DNA from: Stichopus chloronotus | Lineage: Eukaryota; Echinodermata; Holothuroidea; Aspidochirotida; Stichopodidae | Direction: 5' to 3' | Length of the DNA: 64,000 nucleotides | Assembly (NCBI GenBank): GCA_021234535.1 | Contig: CM037830.1 | Span: 7,505,252 to 7,569,251, forward strand | Shown here: one piece after another, positions 25,001-38,400 of the stretch | Position numbering within the stretch: the stretch's first letter is position 1 | Layout: each line of letters starts with the position of its first letter | Program-made: the position numbers and the translations under genes | The notes under the pieces: generated by a model | The model's input: only the letters and a program-made list of their open reading frames with translations | Told to the model about the DNA's origin: nothing | Database searches by the model: none

Positions 25001-28000
25001 ACTTGTTTGTTGGTATGATAAGGTCTCCCTTAACTCATTTAGCCATTTTCATTGTCTTGATCATTCTTAGTTGGAAAATAAACTCGACATGTTTCTTGCT
25101 TCAAGTAAATTAAACGAAGCCATAATTTGGGGCCGATCCAAATGACACAGAATGAGATTATGCAGTCCTGATCCTTTGCAGGCTTTAATTGTGTCAACTG
25201 GGTCATTGTGACTGAAGAACATCGTTGCTTGATACACAGGAATTTTTTGCTGAAGTTTGACATCACAACAAAAACATCCAATAGATTTTCTTTTTATTAT
25301 CATTGTTGTAAACTTCATTGGAATTAAGCTGATGCATTGAATAATTAAGTTCTTGTACTCTGTAGTCTTCTTTAATGTAAGATTTGTGAAGAGTAAACAG
25401 CAGACTAGACCAGTAAACAGCAGGAATTTTAATCCAAAAGCAACCTTAATCGACAGGGAGCACTGTTAGAGGGGAGTTTCCTGACTTCAACTTCAAGAAT
25501 TTTTTTTCCAGATTTTGCCTAATCAGTCATTTTCTGCATATGATCATTGCAGTATACATATTTGTTTTTCATTCACAGAAGTTTTAGGGCCTTTTAAACT
25601 AAGTTTGTGTGATTGCTATTGTTGTCATTATGAAAGGTGCCATCTTATTGAAACATTTTGTGGTTTGAATGCCTGTAATATGGGATTTGACTGCCTTACA
25701 ATGTAAGGATGTATAAATATGAGAAAAGTCCATTGCCATTCCTTGAGTAGACCTACCTGAATTGAAAAAGTACTACTCGCTTAAAAGTAATTTGAAAGTG
25801 AGTAGAAACTTTAAGGAAGTCTTGTTCTTGGACCATATCCAAAAAGTTATAGCAAGAAGTAACAAGTTCATCTCATATTTAGTATAATACTAATGATTAC
25901 TGTTTTAAGTTTTATGGTTTCACCAAAAGAAATTATTAGTTGACTAAAAATATTTGACATTGATATGGTATGCCTAATGTTAGTTTACATTATATCTGTA
26001 CCATAGACATGGAGTTATAAATCTGTGAAGGTTCCAGTGTGTGTTTTTCTATTATTACTTTCAATGGACAGAATGTAAAATGTGTCTACTGATGGGAGAA
26101 GGCAGAGTTTGAGTTTATCTTTTCTCAATATTTGTTGTCATCACAGCATCATCTCAGCATGCAGTTATGCTTAGTGTTTCAGACAGTGAGATGATGCAGA
26201 TGGGAATGGTACGAGGAAGGGGGGGGGGGGCAGAGTAGAAGCTTGGGTCTTATACTTAGTGTTGCATAGGGGTGGTGGTATTTAACAACTTAACAGTGTG
26301 CCACTGTAGCACCATGTTACCATGCACTTGCTATAAAGACTATTATTTCTTAAAATTAATTGTTTCTTAATGAAATAGAACACACTGTGTCCACAATTGT
26401 ATGTTTTTACAAATTATAATACCCCCACTTTTTTCTACAGAATCCTTAAACTTTCAAATCCTTAAGCTTTCATACCCTAATTTGAACTGTAGGATATCAT
26501 GCTGCCATTGCCAGAAAACAAGCTGTTACCACCCAACCCCCACCCCATGACACAGAATGTTCCAATTGCATAGACCCCCATGTCACCGTCTTGCCCAAGC
26601 TCCTCTCTCCCAGATGGTTTCCTTTGTTTGCTTTTTGCCATTTCACATCAGAATACTGATGATGGTAGAGTAAGACATCCATTTTGCTTGATTTTCAAAT
26701 CACAAATTTGGTGTTCCACAATTTTCATCTTGTCATTTTCCTGCTATGTATTCTGATTGATGCAGATGGCTTGTGTAATTTCACACGTAGTTTTTGTTTT
26801 ATTTATTAAATATATAGTGTTACATTTTTACATACGATAAATCCCTCACACAGTTACATTGTCCTTGTTCTCATTCTCTTTCTTAGTAAACAGGATTTCT
26901 GTATCACTTTGATGTAATTTTTTTTCAAAGATGAAGGTGTTTTTAAGTATTTTGGTGCTGAAACTAGACTTGACATTCTATTTTGTTTTATTGAAATACC
27001 CCATTTAAGTTAATTGTGTATTTAAAGAATAAAAAAGTTTATAAATGTTATTTTTAGAGCAGTGCCACCAACGAAAACCAATGGGTAGATCACAGATAAC
27101 TGAAAATCATTTAATCTGAGAACATTGTCTTCATTAACACAAAAGACATGTGCTTTATATGAATTACCATTTTTAGCAAATTATTAAAATAACCCACTTT
27201 TGTAAGTACTGGCATATGTGTATGACATTATCAGTATCCAGGATTTAAACAATGCTGTCATGGGAAATGTTTCAAAGTTTAAGTTTCCTTTTTACCACTT
27301 TTAAGTCTGGCAAATGTGCAGTTGTATAGGGGATGTCATTGGCCCGTGGGAAACTCAATCTGTACTCCACCCACACATTGCTGATGTGCTACACAATGTG
27401 CAAAGAAATGTTCATTATGTAAATGTCTAAATCATAGTCGGCCCCCCCCCCTTGTACCCCTGTGTCTGAGAAAGAATTGCTCATCCCTCACCTCATACCA
27501 ATTCTTTGCAGGACTCAAAACGTTTCTGATGACCAGCATTAAAGTTTCTCACTGCAGCAAAAGCAGCCCTGGTATTTGAAAAGTATTATGCTAGTGAAAT
27601 AAAAGCGGAAACATTTAACTATCCTGTAATCCATTATGTAATTCATTAAAAAATATATTAGTATGGGACATTTCATCACTTCAGTAAATTGTATTTATAG
27701 TAAACTAATTGAGATAATTACATTATAGAAGTACTCAAGCCAACTAGTTTATCTGTCAACTTGAGGCATTAATGCATCTCAAAACTGGGAGTGCTTCCAT
27801 ATCATAGTACAAGTAAAAGCAAGTCAATGTATGGTTTAAATAAACTGCTGTTACAAAATTTTTTGCTTCTCTGTCTCTCACTCAGCTTCAAACTTAAACA
27901 GTTTACTGTTTCGATTAAATTATCAGAATCTCCTTTTGTACTCTTTGTTACATCAATTCATGCTCTCACTCTTTGTCTGCGGCTAAAGTGTCACCCGTTT

Positions 28001-29422
28001 CCCCCCGCAAAGATGTAACCATCATGCTGTGGAAAAAGAAACTCAATGGATATGAAACCTCCATCACCCCCCCCCCCCTCCATCACATTTTGACTCCAAA
28101 AATAAATGTTCTGGAAAACGTATTTTAGCTGTCTCTATTTGTAGAGGGTTAATTGGGTGAGGTGTAAAATAAATAGGGAGATCGGGCGCGGGAATGCTAT
28201 TTGTGGTGATTGGGGCGTTGTTTTGTGCCAAAGACTACGCGTCCCGCGAAAGCTGGTGGCGCTACGGTTAGATATAATATGTTCATGCAGGCGATCTTAG
28301 TAGATGATTTTGCTCGGGCCGATCGTCACAATATTCTATCGACTGCCTGAAAGGTGGACAGATCGGCCCCCAAAGGAGCGAACGCGATGTAATAGATAGA
28401 AATATCTATAGAAAAGCCATCAAAATTATTACCATTTTTTCTCAGATTGGTTTTTCTCATTAACTGAGAAACTGCAGACACAGATCCTCATTTTAAGGCG
28501 GGTTACACATTCCAAATCCGCTGACCCGCCAAGCCCTTTGAAAAACCTGCATTTCACATCTCCGTAGTAGGCAAAGACGAAAAAAGGAAAAAGATCAGTA
28601 GGCCCACAGAACAGATTGACAGTAACGAAGAGAAATTTGACTGATTTGTCCAACAAGTGCTTCCATTTTGCGTGTAGACACTCCTGAACTTCACGAAATT
28701 TCGCCTGTGCCCCTTAAACCCCTCCCCCGGCGGCCAGCGGTTCACCATCAGACAGATTAGGGGTAGACCCGTATCTAGCCCCTCGGAACTTGGGAGCTAT
28801 GGATACATGCAGCTTAGCACACTGGGAGGTGCCTTTTCCCACCAACTTGTAGTTTGTAAATTCCAAAATTTTCTTGAGCGCCGACTGATGGTGGGACCCC
28901 GCTAAGATAGGTTCCTGAAGAGGGAACCTAATTTTGCCTGCTCGGTGTGCGCTAAAGGAAGTCACCCTCCAGATCACTCATCACCCATCTACAAGCCAAC
29001 TCCCCAACTCTCCCCTCTGCCTTAGGTTGAAAGCCTGTACTAATCCGCCATCAAGAAAATTCTGTATCGAAGGTTTTTTAACAGCAGGAACCAATAGGAT
29101 CGATGGCGATTATATGTATACTGTAGTTCATTTGGTCCATTTCCTACATGCTAACTTCCGTCAAGTTTGTCTAGTTTTGCATCGCGCTACATACTTTGAT
29201 TTGAACAATACAGTACAGTTACGTCACAGTACAGTTACGAACTACTACACGCAGTTAGTAACTATACTACGCGTGCAGTCGCGCAACAGTAGACTAAAGA
29301 CTTGTTCTTGTAAACCGGTGATGTGCATAATTATATCATGAAGTGAAATCAATCACCTTGCACATTAGTGAAGAACCATACGAACATCTTCAATAGAAGA
29401 GGAGGAACATCAAAACACAAAT
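22015..29422. other. RAB43 3' UTR and intergenic spacer to ISY1
   Basis: The first canonical AATAAA after the RAB43 stop is at 24147-24152, and another follows at about 27027, so the 3' UTR may exceed 2 kb. The rest is AT-rich intergenic DNA without a recognisable exon. From about 28150 to 29422 base composition turns more GC- and CpG-rich, as expected for the approach to the ISY1 promoter. Confidence 0.4.
24147..24152 (+). terminator. Candidate RAB43 polyadenylation signal AATAAA
   Basis: This is the first exact AATAAA hexamer I find downstream of the RAB43 stop codon. Its use is inferred from position alone. Confidence 0.35.
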
Positions 29423-32400
29423 CATGGCGAGAAACTCGGAGAAAGCAATGTAAGATATTCGCACATGCATAAGTAGCAGTAGGTCCCGACGTCCTACTGT
29501 TGGCCCTAGTTGCGCGAAAATAATTTTGTCGTTGTTAAGGCATTGGTACCAATTCTACGAAATATATGCCGACACTGTCACAGTAATATTTCACTGTCAG
29601 TGTTCTGTTGATTGAATTATATAATCTCTCTAAACTGGAGACCCGAATGTTAAATAAGAATTAGCACGAGGCCTTGCTAAGTAAAGGGCCAATGAGTGTT
29701 GTATCCAACTTTAGAGGTTAGGGCATCGTGGGTTAATGATGAATAATGCCGGTCAATTGGTTTCCCTAGCCTAGTCCTTACCTACCAGACTGGAAAGTTT
29801 GCCTTGCGCACGCAAGTTCTGACCCACGCAGCGTCCTCCTTGAATTCGGCATCTGGCTGCGCAAGAGCCTACTAGCCGCTTGATCTGGTGGTGCATGTAT
29901 GAGAAAGTAGTCGCGGCCGCGCATTGGGCCGGCCGCTGTTGAAAGTACCGTCTCGAAATCCTTTGATTGAATTCATTCGTAGCCTATTCTATTTGAGTGG
30001 TTGGGCAACTTAAGCCCATCGCCCCTGATGGTATTGGGTTATATGCATGAACCCGCCACTACTGTGTACGGTAAAGGTACTGCTCCTTCAGCAGCTTCGG
30101 ATCATCGTTCAGTTCAACCTGGCATATTTCTGTGAAACTGAGCTTCGGCCACGCAAGAGCTAAAAATCTGCAGTCACTTGCCCGCACGGAATGAAAACTT
30201 TCCAGTCTGGCTTACCTAGACTTAGACTCTTAGAGATGATACAGCTTGTAGATGAAAAGTTACGGAAATGATTTTTGGAATTTAAATTCTGTGTAGGCCT
30301 AATAGTCAAGGTTATAACAGTGGTTGCAGCCTGAATTTAGAATCCGTGACCACTCGTACACACGTCACACACAATATACTACAATATGCTTGAATGAGCA
30401 CTAGTTGTACTGCCAGCAATAGTGTATAGTAGTATGTATGCATAAAACTTCACGCATCTAACGTAGAAGCCTTGGAATTTCTAGCTGTTGGAAATTGAAA
30501 TCCGTACAAATCTAATTTTCTTGTTTTTGCAAAGTCTACAAGTCAATTTTACTAGTAATTTGATCCAATGTGCTATGGATTGTACCTCGAGATCAGTTAT
30601 TTTCACCAACATTTACTTGAGCTAACAATACGATGTAAACCTGCCAAACTTTGCCCACCTCAATAATGTTAGCATGACAATCATGACATGAAGTGTGTCC
30701 TTTTCAACAAATCCTGTGACTAAACCTACCGCAAAAGCCTGTGAAGAAGCTAGCAACATAATGGTCAGGAAAACTCCATGGAAGAGTCAAAGTTATGATT
30801 TGAAAATTTGTAACATTCGGCATATACTGCGAATAGGATGCTCTTGGCCTAGCCTACCTCGCCTATGCAAATGCAGTACTGTAAAGTTGACTAACCAGGC
30901 AAGGGCAATCAAATGAACACTTTCTCAGCTTCCTTTCAGACATTTCAAGGCATTTCAAGGCAGTAGTAGTCAAAAATTTGTCCAGCTACTTCTGTCAATG
31001 CATTCTAAGGCATATTTTTTAGGGGTGCGTGAAGTTTGGCAGTGCACGAAGTTTGGTGTATGCACTGTACATACTATAGGGTTAGGGTATTCATGTATGC
31101 ATGTTACAGGGTTAGGCTATCGGGGATGTATTGTGTAAATATATCTTCGAACACCCTTCAGCTGAATTCCCTCTTGTAGTGTAGTGGGTTAAGAAAGGGA
31201 CTTTTGAGTGACTGTTACTCTACCCGCACCGGTTCGAATCCTTTTGTAACCTCTTTCTTTTGCAGGTTTGACTGCTGTAATTTCTTTCCAGAGGTTTTCA
31301 CAGGATGTCTACAACTTTGAGAGTTAAGATGGCAAAAAAAAAAATCTTCGAAAATAAAGCAGCCCTATTAGTCACTTTGTTAGTTGTCTGATACCCTTTT
31401 CGTGGTTATGGATTCTAAAGTCGTACGGTGGTTGCCTTATTCTATTACTGATACTAATAAACATAGGCTAGTAATATGCTAGCTATATAGTTAGACTAGG
31501 CCAACACTACAGCATGGTGCTTATTTAGAATTGATCTCTGAGTCTAAGTCTTACTAAGTGTAATAACAGACTAACCAGCCTGACACCAAATCGCCAGATC
31601 GACCGTTTGCAGTTTGCAAACTGCACAGGGGATACATTTTGGAAGTTCAAGAGTTGAATCTTCTTCAAATGTGCATCGATGTGACTGACTCGCCTTTTGT
31701 AGTGCATGTTCTACATCTAGAACAAGTATGTGATGGGAAGTGAAATGCTTTCACAGCAAAGACATCATTGAAATGTCATTTTGCTATGTGGCTGTCTGTT
31801 TTTGATTCCTTGCCGAAGGCCGAAGGAATCTATGCGATGGTGATGTCGTGTGTGTGTGTATGTGAGCGTGCGTGGGTGCGTGTGCGTGTATGTGTATGTG
31901 TGTGTGTGACGCTGCTTGTAAACACGATATCTAAAGAAGGGTAACCATGAATGATTTCATACTTGGTGTGTGGGTTGGTCATAGTGAGTAGATGATCCCT
32001 ATTGTTTTTGGTGGAGGTCAAAGGTCATTTGAGGTCACCAGAGGTCAAAATGTGAAAACCTTGTAAACACAATATCTCAAGAAGGGTAACTGTGGCTGAT
32101 GTTATACTTAGTGTGTGGGTTGGGCATATTAAGTAGATGATCCCAATTGTTTTTGGTGGAGGTCAAAGTTCATCTGAGGTCATTAGAGGTCAAACGGTAA
32201 AAACCTTGTAAACACAATATCTCCAGAAGGATAACTGTGACTGATGTCATACTTCATACTTGGTGTGTGGGTTGGTCATATTAATTAGATGATCCTTCAT
32301 GTTTTTGATGGAGGTCAAAGGTCATTTGAGGTCACCAGAGGTTAAAATGTGAAATCCTTGTAAACACAATATCTCCAGAAGGGTAGCTGTGACTGATGTC

Positions 32401-35400
32401 ATATTTAATGTGTGGGTTGGCCATATTGAGTAGATGATCCCTATTGTTTTTGGTGGAGGTCAAAGGTCATTTGAGGTCACCAGAGGTTAACATGTGAAAC
32501 CATTGTAAACACAATATCTCAAGAATGGTAACTGTGACTGATGTCATACTTAGTGTGTGGGTTGGTGATATTAAGTGCATGATCCCTATTGTTTTTTATG
32601 GAGGTCAAAGGTCATTTGAGGTCACCAGAGGCCAAACTGTAAAAATATTGTAAACATGATATCTCCAGAAGGATAACTGTGACTAATGTCATACTTGATG
32701 TATGGATTGTATATACTCAGTAGAAGACTGCTATCATTTTTGGTGAAGGTCAAAGGTCATTTGAGGTCACCAGAGGTCAAACTGTGAACCTCTTGTAAAC
32801 ACAATATCTCCAGAAGGATAACTGTGACTGATGTCATACATGATGTATGGATTGCATATACTAAGTAGAAGACTGCTATCATTTTTGGTGGAGGTCAAAG
32901 GTCGTTTGAGGTCACCCGAGGTCAAACCTTGCTAACACATTATCTCCAGAAGGGTTACTGTATGTTGACTGATGTCATTCTTGATGTGTGGGTTCCCCAT
33001 ACTGGGTAGGTGATCCCTATTGCTTTTAGTGGACATCAAATGTCATTTGAGGTCACCAAAGTAAAGGTTACTTGGGGTTAAAGGCAAATGTGTTGTTTCA
33101 AGAATGGTAACTGCAGTAACTCTCATACTTGTCATGTGGATAATTCATGTTTGTTATAATATAACCATGTGGCAAGGAATCACAAAGCCTTTTTGGCTTT
33201 CTGGTTAGACTATATATCAGTGTTGACTTGACTGTTACAGGATTCTACCACAATGAAACAAGAATGCTCTAGTGTTGTAAAACCTCAGGTATACCCATTC
33301 CTGGTGGTCTTTTGGCAAAGAAATGTCTTTAACCTTTTATGCCCTTTTTTGGTTTCAGTGATAATCGTAACCTTTGGAATCATGCATATGTGTGTGTGTA
33401 TGTATGTGTGTATGTGCGTGTGCACGTGTAAGTGAGTATGTGTGTGTGTGTATGTATGTCCGTGATGCCCTACCTTGTAAACACGATATCTCAAGAAGGG
33501 AAGCTTGGACAGATCTCATATTTGGTATGTAGGTGTGCCATATTGAGAAGAAGAACCCTATTGTTTTTGGTGGAGGTCAAAGGTCATTTGGGGTCAACAG
33601 GGGTCAAAATGTGAAAACCTTGTAAACACGATATCTCAAGAAAGGAAGCTTGGACAGATCTCATATTTAGGATGTAGTTGTACCATATTGAGAAGAAGAA
33701 CCCTATTGTTTTTGGTGGAGGTCAAAGGTCATTTGGTGTCAACAGGGGTCAAAATGTGAAAACCTTGTAAACACGATATCTCGAGAAGGGAAGCTTGGAC
33801 AGATATCATAATTGGTGTGTAGGTGAACCATATTGAGAAGAAGAACCCTATTGTTTTTGGTGGAGGTCAAAGGTAATTTAGTGTTAACAAAGGGTCAAAT
33901 TGTGAAAACCTTGAAAACACGATATCTCAAGAAAGGAAGATTGTAGAGATCTCATGTTTTGTATGTAGTTGTACAATGTTAAGTATAGGAACCATATTGT
34001 TTTTGATGGAGGTCAAAGGTCTTTTGGGGTCAACAGGGATCAAATGGTGAAAACCTTTAAACACAATATCTCAAGAAAGGGAGCTTGGACAAATCTCATA
34101 TTTAGTATGTAGGTGTACCACATTAAGAAGAAATCCCTGTTGTTTTTGGTGGAGGTCAAAGGTCATTTGGGGTCAACAGGGGTCAAAATGTGAAAATCTT
34201 GCAAACATGATATCTCAAGAAAGGAATATTGGACAGATCTCATACTTAGTGTGTAGGTGTACCATATTGTGAAGAAGAATCCTTTTGTTTTTGGTGAAGA
34301 TCAAAGGTCATTTGGGGTCAACAGAGGTCAAATTGTGAAAACCTTGAAAACACGATATCTCAAGAAAGGAAGCTTGTAGTGATCTCATATTTAGTATGTA
34401 GGTGTACCATATTGAGGAGAAGAATCCTATTGTTTATGGTAGGGGTCAAAGGTCATTTGGGGTCATCATGGGTCAAGTTGTGAAAACCTTGAAAACAGGA
34501 TATCTCAAGAAAGGAAGCTTGTAGAGATCTCATGTTTTGTATGTAGTTGTACCATGTTGAGTAGAGGAACCCTATCGTTTTTTGTGAAGGTCAAAGGTCA
34601 TTTGGAGTCAGCAGGTGTCAAATTGTGAAACTGTGACAAATGTGGCACATACTAATACTATTATATCAGATTCAGAAAAAAATTTCTCTTAAATAGATTA
34701 TTGAAACCCCAATGCATTTCTGCATTCTGGTGTTTTTGTCTTGTTTTAAATGAACTTGTCAGGAACTTCCAAAAGAGGAACACATTGTGAACTTGTCATT
34801 ATTATTGAGTTGTTTTTAGTTTAGTAAGTCTCAGGATCTGGCACTCAGGAACCCATCCTGTGATCATCAAGGACCCTGTACCTTGCACACATGTGAGATT
34901 CGCCTCCATTTTCTGACAAGTGCTTAGAGGGTAACCAGGCCGCTGGTAGGGTGAACTGATCAAAATGCCCAATGTAAACTAGTCTTTAGCCACTTTCCCA
35001 AAGGCAGGCCTTGTCCAGCAGTCTTACCGTTGCACTGAATAATGTGAAGTGGATGAGACCCGAATCAGACAACAGGAAACCAAATTGAAATCAGTAATTT
35101 GCCAGATAGACCCCATAGCAATGACTGTACACAGCTTTGCTGAGCAACCAATTTTGAGCTTCAAAAACCTTTCACAGTGGTTAAACATAAATTTGAACAA
35201 GGACCTATGAGATTGCAAGACAAGCAGTCTAACCAGCAATTACCAACTCTCGACCCATGTCTGAATTACCTTTACTACATTCTTCATATTTGTAGCCCAC
35301 AAGAATAAATACTGTTTACATCTTTCCAACAGGACAACGCTGGCACGATTTCGTGCATCACAGCTTGGCGAGACTGTAGAAAAGGAGAGAAGGCCATTTC

Positions 35401-38400
35401 TAGCTTCAGAAGAAAACAGCCTCAGAAAAGCTGAAAAATGGAGAAGACAAATTATCGGGGAAGTTTCTAGAAGAGTGTCGCAAATTCAGAATGGTGATTT
35501 CTTATAACAATATTGTATTTCCCCAAAACTAGAATAATTGGCAGAACCTGATGACAAGTGTGTCCACCTGACTGCCTCCTGTTGCAGTTTAAAATGTGAT
35601 TGTAAGCTAGTGCAATCTGTACAGTTTTTACATAATTCAGTATAGTAGAGCTATGGTTCAATTAAGATGTGTTATTTGTATGGTGTATTTCCAATTGGGT
35701 AACAAATGGGACCCACTTGAAGTAATAAATATGGGTTTTGACCAAAGCATTTATGTGATTGCAAACTCTTATGACTGTTAAGTATGCATCCAAAAATTGC
35801 TTTTGTTACTCATGTGAATGCCTTAATTTGATGCTGTGACATTTATTTACTATAATTGATTGTTCTTATTTGGCCCCTAGAGTTTGAGTGCCAGGACCTT
35901 GTTCTGTATTACTGGGGCTTGTGGCAACTCTTGTTACTAATTGTATTTTTATGTCATTCTTCCTCATTTTAGCTGGATTAGGTGAATTTAAGATTAGAGA
36001 TTTGAACGATGAGATCAACAAGCTGTTACGAGAAAAAGGCCACTGGGAGACAAGGATTGTAGAATTAGGTGGACCTGATTACCAGGTACAGTAAACTGCA
36101 AATCTGTTTTTATCGTTTGTTTTAGGGGTGAATGAAAAGGAAACTAGGCGATATCTTTGAGGAAAATCATCGTAGTGTGTTTGGCTATCTGTAAACACAT
36201 TAAGTGATGATCAACTAATGTGATGTTCATTACATGCAAATGAGGAATTCAGAAACTGCTTGACTATAGTCCACTTAACTTTTCATGATATAATTCTAAT
36301 CAAAAGGTGCTATTCTTCACATACTTTTATGTTTATAGCCACATATGTTTCTTGGTTATTATTTGAAGAAGGTACTAATTTACATTTTGCAGGAGTGATA
36401 TTGTGAGGAAGCACATCAACTTGCAAGCTGCAGAAGATTATAGGTACCAAATTGACCTTATGATCAGAAGTTTTGATCAACAGAATTCAGTTTGAAGTTC
36501 ACCCATATTTGAGAAAATTTTAATTGAAACTGTTTTCTTTTGAATTGCATTAACCTTTTACAACAACAAAAAATGATGTCAACTCATTTTGCTAGTAATA
36601 AGGTTTTGCAGGGTCAGGTGAGTAGCTGATTTGGAGGAAAACTTTACAGAAAAGTATTTATAGTCTTATTAACAATGCTTTAAACTCACATTCTCCAATA
36701 AATCTCTGGATTACTCCATCTATGACATAAGATTCCTCTAGAATCTCAAGTGTCAAAATGCACCATAAAACTCTTGTTTATGTTTCCACACCATTGCAGC
36801 ATATCTATTATCACGTCAGGGGATAGCATATCTGTTATGCTGGGGATAAGGATCAGGCAGTGCACCCCTTGGGGAATCATTGCACACTGGAGTAATTTGT
36901 TTAGACTTGGGTATTTTGTGAAAATGCAGGATGTATATTGTAAAGGAAGAAAGAAAAAGATGATATGTATTGGTATATGCGCCTATGCGCTTGTCAACTT
37001 GATGCTACCTTACCTTCAAATTATGCTACAAGTGCTAGTAAGTATTGCATTCCACACTTTTATTCTGCAGAAAGTTGGACCAAAGATGTTGGACAGTGAA
37101 GGCAAGGAGGTACCAGGGAACAGAGGCTACAAATATTTTGGAGCTGCAAAAGACCTCCCTGGTGTCAGAGAGTTATTTGAACAAGAACGTAAGGCGTTCT
37201 TTCTCATCCCTTGCTTTAAATTGCGGTAGAATGTCCCTCTTGCCTTTTTATTCTGTTAATTTTGTACACTCATCAGTTTATCTGTGTTTTTCAAAAATCC
37301 ACAAGTTTCCTGGCATGGTGGTAAATGGTGAACACACAAGAACAGTTGAATCCCTGAAGTGAAATCATGTTTTGTATACAGGTGTCTCTCACGTATCAGA
37401 TCTGAGATGCGTGGAAAGTACTGATATCTACAAGTGGGTTGAAATAACTTACCAAAATTAAGTAGATAGAGAGCATACCAGTACCTCCTCATTAGGACAA
37501 TTTCAGAAAGTGCATCAAGTAATGGAGTTGCCTTAAAAGGCCTCTTTCATTGGCAATTAAAGGGTTCACAAATGAAAAGGAATAGCTTTCCATCACAGGC
37601 ATTTCAAATCCCATGCCAACATCTTAACTTAAATACCTTTAAGAACTTAGGATATTGCTGTTTCAAGAGAGACCTCTCTGGTCAAGAAAGACTTTCATTT
37701 GCCCGAAGACGTACCAAACCATGGCTCCATACTGAGGCACTACGTGCTAAATCTCACAAGTTTCAGTCTAATCTACGAGTCTCCAGTGGAATCTGTCGTA
37801 CCGTTCCGTTGGTTTTGACTCGAGTTTATTTTGAGTGAAATAGGAATGTATTGTCTTGTTTCATTTATCATTATTCTAGTAGTTGTAATGTAATTAATGT
37901 GCCACGTGAAGGATCCGTGAACATTCTTCCAGGTATAGTTCACACAATATCTCGTTGTTTGTTCTTTAACAGCGACCCTTCCACAGAGGAAGACAAGGGC
38001 GCAGATGATGAAGCTTATTGATGCTGACTACTATGGATACAGAGATGAAGATGATGGTGTTTTGGTTCCACTGGAGATGGAACATGAAAAACAAAGTAAT
38101 ATTCTGAATTAGTAGTTTTAATATGGTGGTGGTTTAAGGAATGGGGGGGGGGGGGTGGGTAGCAGAAAGTAGGGTTATGAAACAGGTGCACATGAATGTA
38201 AAAATGTGTTGGCAAACACCAGCATCTAATTATTGATTAATTTAAGTATAATTTCCTCTTGAAATCCAAGATTTTCACCTTTGCATATCATTATGGGGTT
38301 GACCTCATGACCTTTGATATTCCATTTCAGTCATAAGTGATGCTGTTGAAGAATGGAAGAGCAAAAAGGAGGCAGGACTTTTGTCAGATGAGGTTGTACA

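Noticed and set aside
28934..29341. A 135-codon plus-strand frame just upstream of ISY1
   Set aside because: No conserved motif is visible, and it lies in the CpG-richer ISY1 promoter approach where long open frames arise by composition.
31170..31245. A functional tRNA gene
   Set aside because: The B-box is perfect, but the T-arm and acceptor stem do not pair convincingly.
31806..34682. A CRISPR-like array
   Set aside because: Units are about 145 bp, diverged along their whole length, and lie in an animal intron; there is no repeat-spacer structure.
36750..37229. A 159-codon plus-strand frame as a separate gene
   Set aside because: It is ISY1 exon 37071-37188 read through from intron sequence; only the exon part is conserved.
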